From Clostridia bacterium (GTDB lineage: Bacteria > Bacillota > Clostridia > Christensenellales > Aristaeellaceae), in NCBI GenBank assembly GCA_017549335.1, contig JAFYVB010000029.1, positions 62,001-126,000 on the forward strand: DNA of 64,000 bases, given 5' to 3'. Of this stretch, positions 60,408-64,000 are shown in pieces (position 1 is the stretch's first letter; each line of letters opens with the position of its first letter). Under the pieces are notes generated by a model that saw only the letters and a program-made list of their open reading frames with translations, was not told the origin of the DNA and ran no database searches. The translations under genes and the position numbers were made by a program.

Positions 60408-61406
60408 ATGAAAAACGTAACCCGCATCGTCCTGTGTGTTCTGCTCGCCGCCATGATCCTCGCCGCGCCCTTCGTCGTGCCTTCCGGCGCCATGCTGGGC
60501 GACTATATGTATGACTTCATGGATTATTCCTGGGGGCTTCTTCCCACTGCCTGCGCCGAGGGCGAGGAAGTGACCTACTCCCTCCCCATTGACTTTACCC
60601 CCGGTATGAAGCCCAATCCCGCTGCCTACACCGAAAGCAGCTACATCGATGATTCCATCACCGTAGAGGTTGAAACGCTGACGGAAAACGATGTGATCTG
60701 GCGCATTGCCCGCATACAGATCAAGGATGCTTCCCAGTTCCGCACGGGCATTGCCGGCAACACCGTCAAGTCCAACCGCACCTCTCTGCCCTCCGTCATG
60801 GCTGAAAAGTACAATGCAGTCATCGCCATCAGCAGCGACTACTATGTGAACGATCCTGCCAAGACCACCTATGAATACCGCATGGGTCAGGAAATCCGCG
60901 ATAAGCGCAACCGCAAGAAGGATATCCTGTTCATCGACGAAAACGGTGATTTCCATCTTTTCGTCAAGTCCGACGAAGCCGCCATGAAGGCATTCGACAA
61001 GAGCGGTCTTGATATTCTCCACGCTTTCACCTTCGGCCCTGCGCTGGTCAAGGACGGCACGCTCCTTGAAATGGATAAGAAATACGGCTACAACCCCAAC
61101 GAGGGCGAGCCCCGCATGGCCATCGGTCAGCTGGATACTCTCAGCTATGTGCTGGTGCTTGCCGAAGGCCGTCTGCCCAACGCAGCTTTCAAAAACGTCA
61201 CTTCTGTCGGCGTTACCCATCAGGAGCTGGCGGATTTCATGTATGATCTGGGCTGCCTGCAGGCTTACAACCTGGACGGCGGTAACACCGCCACCATGAT
61301 CTTCAACAGTGACTACTACCAGTACAAGACCACCGGCAGTGAGCGTCCCCAGAGCGACATCATCTACTTTGCTACCGCGGTTGATCCCGCCACTTGGAGT
61401 GAATAA
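60408..61406 (+). CDS. Phosphodiester glycosidase (NAGPA-like) family protein
   Basis: 332 residues; GGAGAG before the ATG. N-terminal signal or anchor (about 5-25). The domain from about 95 onwards (IQIKDASQFRTG, AVIAISSDYYVND, FGPALVKDG, PRMAIGQLD, and the closing YNLDGGNTATM) matches the NAGPA/YfiB-type fold found in phosphodiester glycosidases and exopolysaccharide proteins. In bacteria the family is implicated in glycan phosphodiester cleavage, but for this copy the substrate is unknown. The 3' end is 2 bp from the Lgt-like gene. Confidence 0.84.
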   Translation: MKNVTRIVLCVLLAAMILAAPFVVPSGAMLGDYMYDFMDYSWGLLPTACAEGEEVTYSLPIDFTPGMKPNPAAYTESSYIDDSITVEVETLTENDVIWRIARIQIKDASQFRTGIAGNTVKSNRTSLPSVMAEKYNAVIAISSDYYVNDPAKTTYEYRMGQEIRDKRNRKKDILFIDENGDFHLFVKSDEAAMKAFDKSGLDILHAFTFGPALVKDGTLLEMDKKYGYNPNEGEPRMAIGQLDTLSYVLVLAEGRLPNAAFKNVTSVGVTHQELADFMYDLGCLQAYNLDGGNTATMIFNSDYYQYKTTGSERPQSDIIYFATAVDPATWSE

Positions 61407-61408
61407 TC

Positions 61409-62338
61409 ATGTACGCCGATTCTCTTAGCTTTTCCCTTGGTTCCGCGCAGGTGTTCTATTACGGCCTGTTTACAGCCATTGGTCTGGTCGCTTTCGTATT
61501 GAGCAATTTCCTGCTGCGCAATCGCCGCCATATCTCTTTCGATACCGCGCTGATCTTCTCTGTAATCGCGCTGCCCGCAGCCCTTGTCTGCTCCCGCATC
61601 CTTTTCTGTGCGCTGGATTTCAACTTCCACAGCGTCTTTTCGCCGAAAGCCGTTACCATCTTTTGGGGCGGCGGCTTCTCCATGGTGGGCGCTCTGCTGG
61701 GCTTTGCGCTGGCAGCATTCATCACCGGCCGCATCACCAAGGTATGCCCCCTCAAGATCCTCGACGGCGCTTTCATCGGCATTCTGCTGTTTATGACGTT
61801 TGCCCGCATGGGCGAGCCCTATACCGAGCTGATGGGCCGCAGCCGTTCGCTGATCTCCGACGCTTTCAAGTCAAGCTTCCTTGCCATCGGCGACGAATAT
61901 GACGCCTATCTGCGCACCTACGCCCTTGAAAGCGCAGCGTATCTCATCATTGCCGCATTTATGCTCATTTTCCGCAAAAAGGAGCGCAAGACCGGCGATT
62001 TAATGCTGATGGGGATGCTGCTGCTTGGCTGCGCGGAAACGCTCTTCTACAGCCTGCGCTTTGATTCCCATATGCGCCGTTCCTTCATCAGCGTTCAGCA
62101 GCTGCTCTTCGCTGTCATCATGGCGCTGCCGCTGATCCTTTTCTCCCTTCGCTGCGGCAAAAAACAGCTGTGGATCTCCGTGGGCATTCTTGCTTTCGCC
62201 GTGGTTGCAGCCGTCGTACTTGAGTTTATGATCGATCGCTCCGGCATCAGCCGCATCCTGCTTTATGCTGTCTATATCGCAGTGCTGGCCCTTCCTGCCG
62301 CCGCAGGCTGCATCTTCTACAAAAGGAGCAACGTATGA
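61409..62338 (+). CDS. Lgt-like membrane protein with altered active site
   Basis: 309 residues, about seven membrane helices. N-terminal YYGLFTAIGLVAF and the loop FWGGGFSMVGALLG align with Lgt (prolipoprotein diacylglyceryl transferase), as does ARMGEPYTELMGRS with the Lgt signature. The position of E. coli Lgt His103 is Met here, and the Asn in the signature is replaced, although the Arg is kept. It is therefore a family member of doubtful Lgt activity. A true lgt is expected elsewhere. Starts 2 bp after the glycosidase gene and overlaps the next gene by 4 nt. Confidence 0.78.
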   Translation: MYADSLSFSLGSAQVFYYGLFTAIGLVAFVLSNFLLRNRRHISFDTALIFSVIALPAALVCSRILFCALDFNFHSVFSPKAVTIFWGGGFSMVGALLGFALAAFITGRITKVCPLKILDGAFIGILLFMTFARMGEPYTELMGRSRSLISDAFKSSFLAIGDEYDAYLRTYALESAAYLIIAAFMLIFRKKERKTGDLMLMGMLLLGCAETLFYSLRFDSHMRRSFISVQQLLFAVIMALPLILFSLRCGKKQLWISVGILAFAVVAAVVLEFMIDRSGISRILLYAVYIAVLALPAAAGCIFYKRSNV

Positions 62339-62544
62339 CCAAGGAAAAAGTAGAGCGCATCAATGAACTGGCGCGCAAAAAAAAGACCGTGGGGCTGACC
62401 CCCGGCGAAGCCGAAGAACAAGCTGCACTGCGTGCCGAATACCTCCGCGATTTCCGCGAAGGATTGCGCCAGCAGCTTGAGAATACCTATATTCAGTACG
62501 AAGATGGCCGCAAGGAAAAGCTTTCGCCCAAAAAGGAGCAATAA
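62335..62544 (+). CDS. DUF896 (YnzC-like) small protein
   Basis: 69 residues. The whole sequence fits the DUF896/UPF0291 family: ERINELARKKKTVGLTPGE, then AALRAEYLRDFREGLRQQLE, a short helical hairpin. Members are small cytoplasmic proteins, several under SOS or stress control in Bacilli; their role is not settled. AAAGGAG lies in the end of the Lgt-like gene and start and stop codons overlap (ATGA). Confidence 0.92.
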   Translation: MTKEKVERINELARKKKTVGLTPGEAEEQAALRAEYLRDFREGLRQQLENTYIQYEDGRKEKLSPKKEQ

Positions 62545-62550
62545 ACTCAA

Positions 62551-63042
62551 ATGAAGCTATCCACGCTTTGCTATATTGAGCGCGAAGGCTGTTATCTGAT
62601 GCTGCACCGCGTCAAAAAAAAGCAGGACGTCAACGCCGGCAAATGGATCGGCGTAGGCGGAAAGCTGGAAGAGGGCGAATCCCCCGATGAATGCGTCTGC
62701 CGCGAAGTTCTGGAAGAAACAGGGCTTCGCCTCGTCAATGCCCGTATGCGCGGCGTGATCACCTTTGTATCGGATGGCTGGGATGACGAAATCATGTTTC
62801 TCTACACCGGCGAAGGCGCAGGCACTGTGCATCCCGACTGTGACGAGGGTGTTCTGCGTTGGATTCCCTTTGACGACGTTCCCGCTCTTCGCCTGTGGGA
62901 GGGCGATCGCGTTTTTCTGAATCTGCTGCGCGAAAGCAAAGAGTTTTTCTCCCTCAAGCTTTCCTATCACGGAGATGCTTTGATCCACTGTGCCCTGAAC
63001 GGAAACACCATGACCACTCTTGCTCCGGAGGAACCGAAATGA
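62551..63042 (+). CDS. MutT-like NUDIX hydrolase
   Basis: 163 residues. The NUDIX box starts at GGKLEEGESPDECV and ends REVLEETGL, with all catalytic Glu residues. N-terminal STLCYIEREGCYLMLHR is typical of 8-oxo-dGTP diphosphatases that clean the nucleotide pool. The C-terminal residues 130-163 are an extra tail. The stop codon overlaps the vanW start by 4 nt. Confidence 0.9.
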   Translation: MKLSTLCYIEREGCYLMLHRVKKKQDVNAGKWIGVGGKLEEGESPDECVCREVLEETGLRLVNARMRGVITFVSDGWDDEIMFLYTGEGAGTVHPDCDEGVLRWIPFDDVPALRLWEGDRVFLNLLRESKEFFSLKLSYHGDALIHCALNGNTMTTLAPEEPK

Positions 63043-64000
63043 AAAAATTCCTTTCTCTGCTGCTGATCATCTGCCTGATGCTGCCGTTGTTTTCGGCTTA
63101 CGCCGCACCTGAAGCGCTTTACAAGACCAACGCCGAATCCAGCTCCTCCATCTACACCGAGCCGGATAAGGAGAGCAAATCCGTCGGCCGTGTCTACAAC
63201 GGCAGTGCCGTGAAGGTCTATTCCCTCACCCCCGGCTGGGCTTATATCAGCTGTTCAGGGAAATACGGCTACGTTCCCCGCACCTGTCTTGAAGAAGGCG
63301 ATCCCATCGACAAAAATACCACGCCTCCGTGGGGCGTGGAATTCCATGAATATGTGGGTACTGTCGGCAAGAAAGGCGTCACCATTTATGCCGCTCCCGA
63401 CCGCAAAAGCGAAACGCTGATTTCCCTCACCGAGGGCGCAAAGATCTCCATCATCGGCTTTGAAAACGGTTGGGCAAAGCTGCCGTTCAAGCGTCAGTAC
63501 GGCTATGTGGATACCAATCAATTGAGCGAACTTCTGCCCGTGTGCCCCGATGCATTCTCCGGCACTGACGAGGCGCCCATCGCCACGTTCACCACCTACT
63601 ACTACGCCGACATGGATGACGACAAGTTCGAGGGCGGAAAAGAGATCAATATCGAGGTCAACTGCGGACAAATCAACGGCGATATCCTGGAACCCGGCAA
63701 GAAACTGGATTATAACAATGACTACGGCCCCTTCTCCCGCAGCAAAGGCTATGTAAAAGGCCCCGTCTACATCGAAACAGGCAAAGGCCTTGGCTACGGC
63801 GGCGGCGTATGTCAGGTATCCAGCACCATGTATAACCTGCTACTGCAGGTACCCGGCGTCACCATCACGCTGCGCCGTTCTCACGGCCCCAGCAGCGCCG
63901 AATACCTGCCCGTCGATATGGATGCGGCGGTTGGTAACGAGGATAAGGGCATTAACCTGATCTACCGTAATGATTATGATTTCCCCGTACGCTTTGAGGC
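63039..64000 (+). CDS. VanW-family secreted protein with SH3 repeats (3' end outside window)
   Basis: At least 320 residues; the frame stays open to the window edge. GGAGGAA precedes the ATG. A signal peptide (about 1-22, ...AYA-APE) is followed by two bacterial SH3-type repeats (about 28-85 and 107-165, each ending in YGYV), then the VanW domain with YGGGVCQVSSTMYN. VanW proteins occur near vancomycin-resistance and wall genes; their biochemical activity is unclear. SH3 repeats suggest wall binding. Translationally coupled to the NUDIX gene. Confidence 0.9.
   Translation, partial: MKKFLSLLLIICLMLPLFSAYAAPEALYKTNAESSSSIYTEPDKESKSVGRVYNGSAVKVYSLTPGWAYISCSGKYGYVPRTCLEEGDPIDKNTTPPWGVEFHEYVGTVGKKGVTIYAAPDRKSETLISLTEGAKISIIGFENGWAKLPFKRQYGYVDTNQLSELLPVCPDAFSGTDEAPIATFTTYYYADMDDDKFEGGKEINIEVNCGQINGDILEPGKKLDYNNDYGPFSRSKGYVKGPVYIETGKGLGYGGGVCQVSSTMYNLLLQVPGVTITLRRSHGPSSAEYLPVDMDAAVGNEDKGINLIYRNDYDFPVRFE

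Noticed and set aside
1-64000. CRISPR arrays, prophage or integrative element
   Set aside because: No regularly spaced short repeats, integrase, terminase or capsid genes were seen.

Overview
The window looks like a chromosomal segment of a Gram-positive-type (monoderm) Bacillota, most likely class Clostridia. Signs are the asp23-fakA pair, a sortase-type C-terminal sorting signal, a secreted L,D-transpeptidase, a VanW protein, a DUF896 protein, strong AGGAGG-like ribosome sites and near-consensus sigma-A promoters with 17-bp spacers. The genus cannot be told from the sequence alone. Genes are densely packed, GC is moderate, and no phage, transposase, integrase or CRISPR array was seen.

Positions 1-26,300 form an accessory surface-glycan and adhesin region. 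It opens with the end of a Wzx-type flippase and an ATP-grasp enzyme. A divergent LysR regulator / TRAP-permease pair interrupts it. Then come two tandem O-antigen ligase-like membrane proteins, a GT-C-like membrane protein, rfbA and rfbB (dTDP-sugar synthesis) and a secreted polysaccharide deacetylase. The deacetylase is flanked by two copies of the 3' end of rfbB, which marks it as a recombined cassette. A 7-kb gene follows for a sortase-anchored adhesin with three exact 708-bp isopeptide-domain units. A zinc-ribbon methyltransferase and a 1,486-residue GT2-GT4-GT2-GT4 glycosyltransferase close the region.

Positions 26,300-41,800 hold a secreted 5'-nucleotidase, a GNAT acetyltransferase and a wall-precursor operon (alpha/beta hydrolase, membrane-anchored MurF-like ligase, D-Ala-D-Ala ligase). 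Next are uvrB, a MurA-type enolpyruvyl transferase, an orphan membrane protein with a nucleotidyltransferase, an OmpR-type two-component system, and a HAD phosphatase / flavin reductase / lipoprotein operon. A tRNA-Pro(GGG) gene with its own consensus promoter follows.

Positions 42,000-49,300 carry, on the minus strand, a predicted PD-(D/E)XK nuclease fused to a SNF2 ATPase, then ruvC-ruvA-ruvB-queA-psuK-psuG. A LexA-like box sits in the ruvC promoter. Positions 49,400-64,000 hold an L,D-transpeptidase, asp23-fakA, recG, a purine-type phosphoribosyltransferase, a minus-strand pyridoxal kinase / Eis-like acetyltransferase / NUDIX operon, and a plus-strand operon: M1 peptidase, phosphodiester glycosidase-like protein, Lgt-like membrane protein lacking the catalytic His, DUF896 protein, MutT-like NUDIX and a VanW protein that runs off the window.

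The strongest leads for something undescribed are the nuclease-SNF2 fusion next to ruvCAB, the Lgt-like pseudo-enzyme operon, the rfbB-flanked deacetylase cassette, and the adhesin with a ~1,200-residue unrecognised head.
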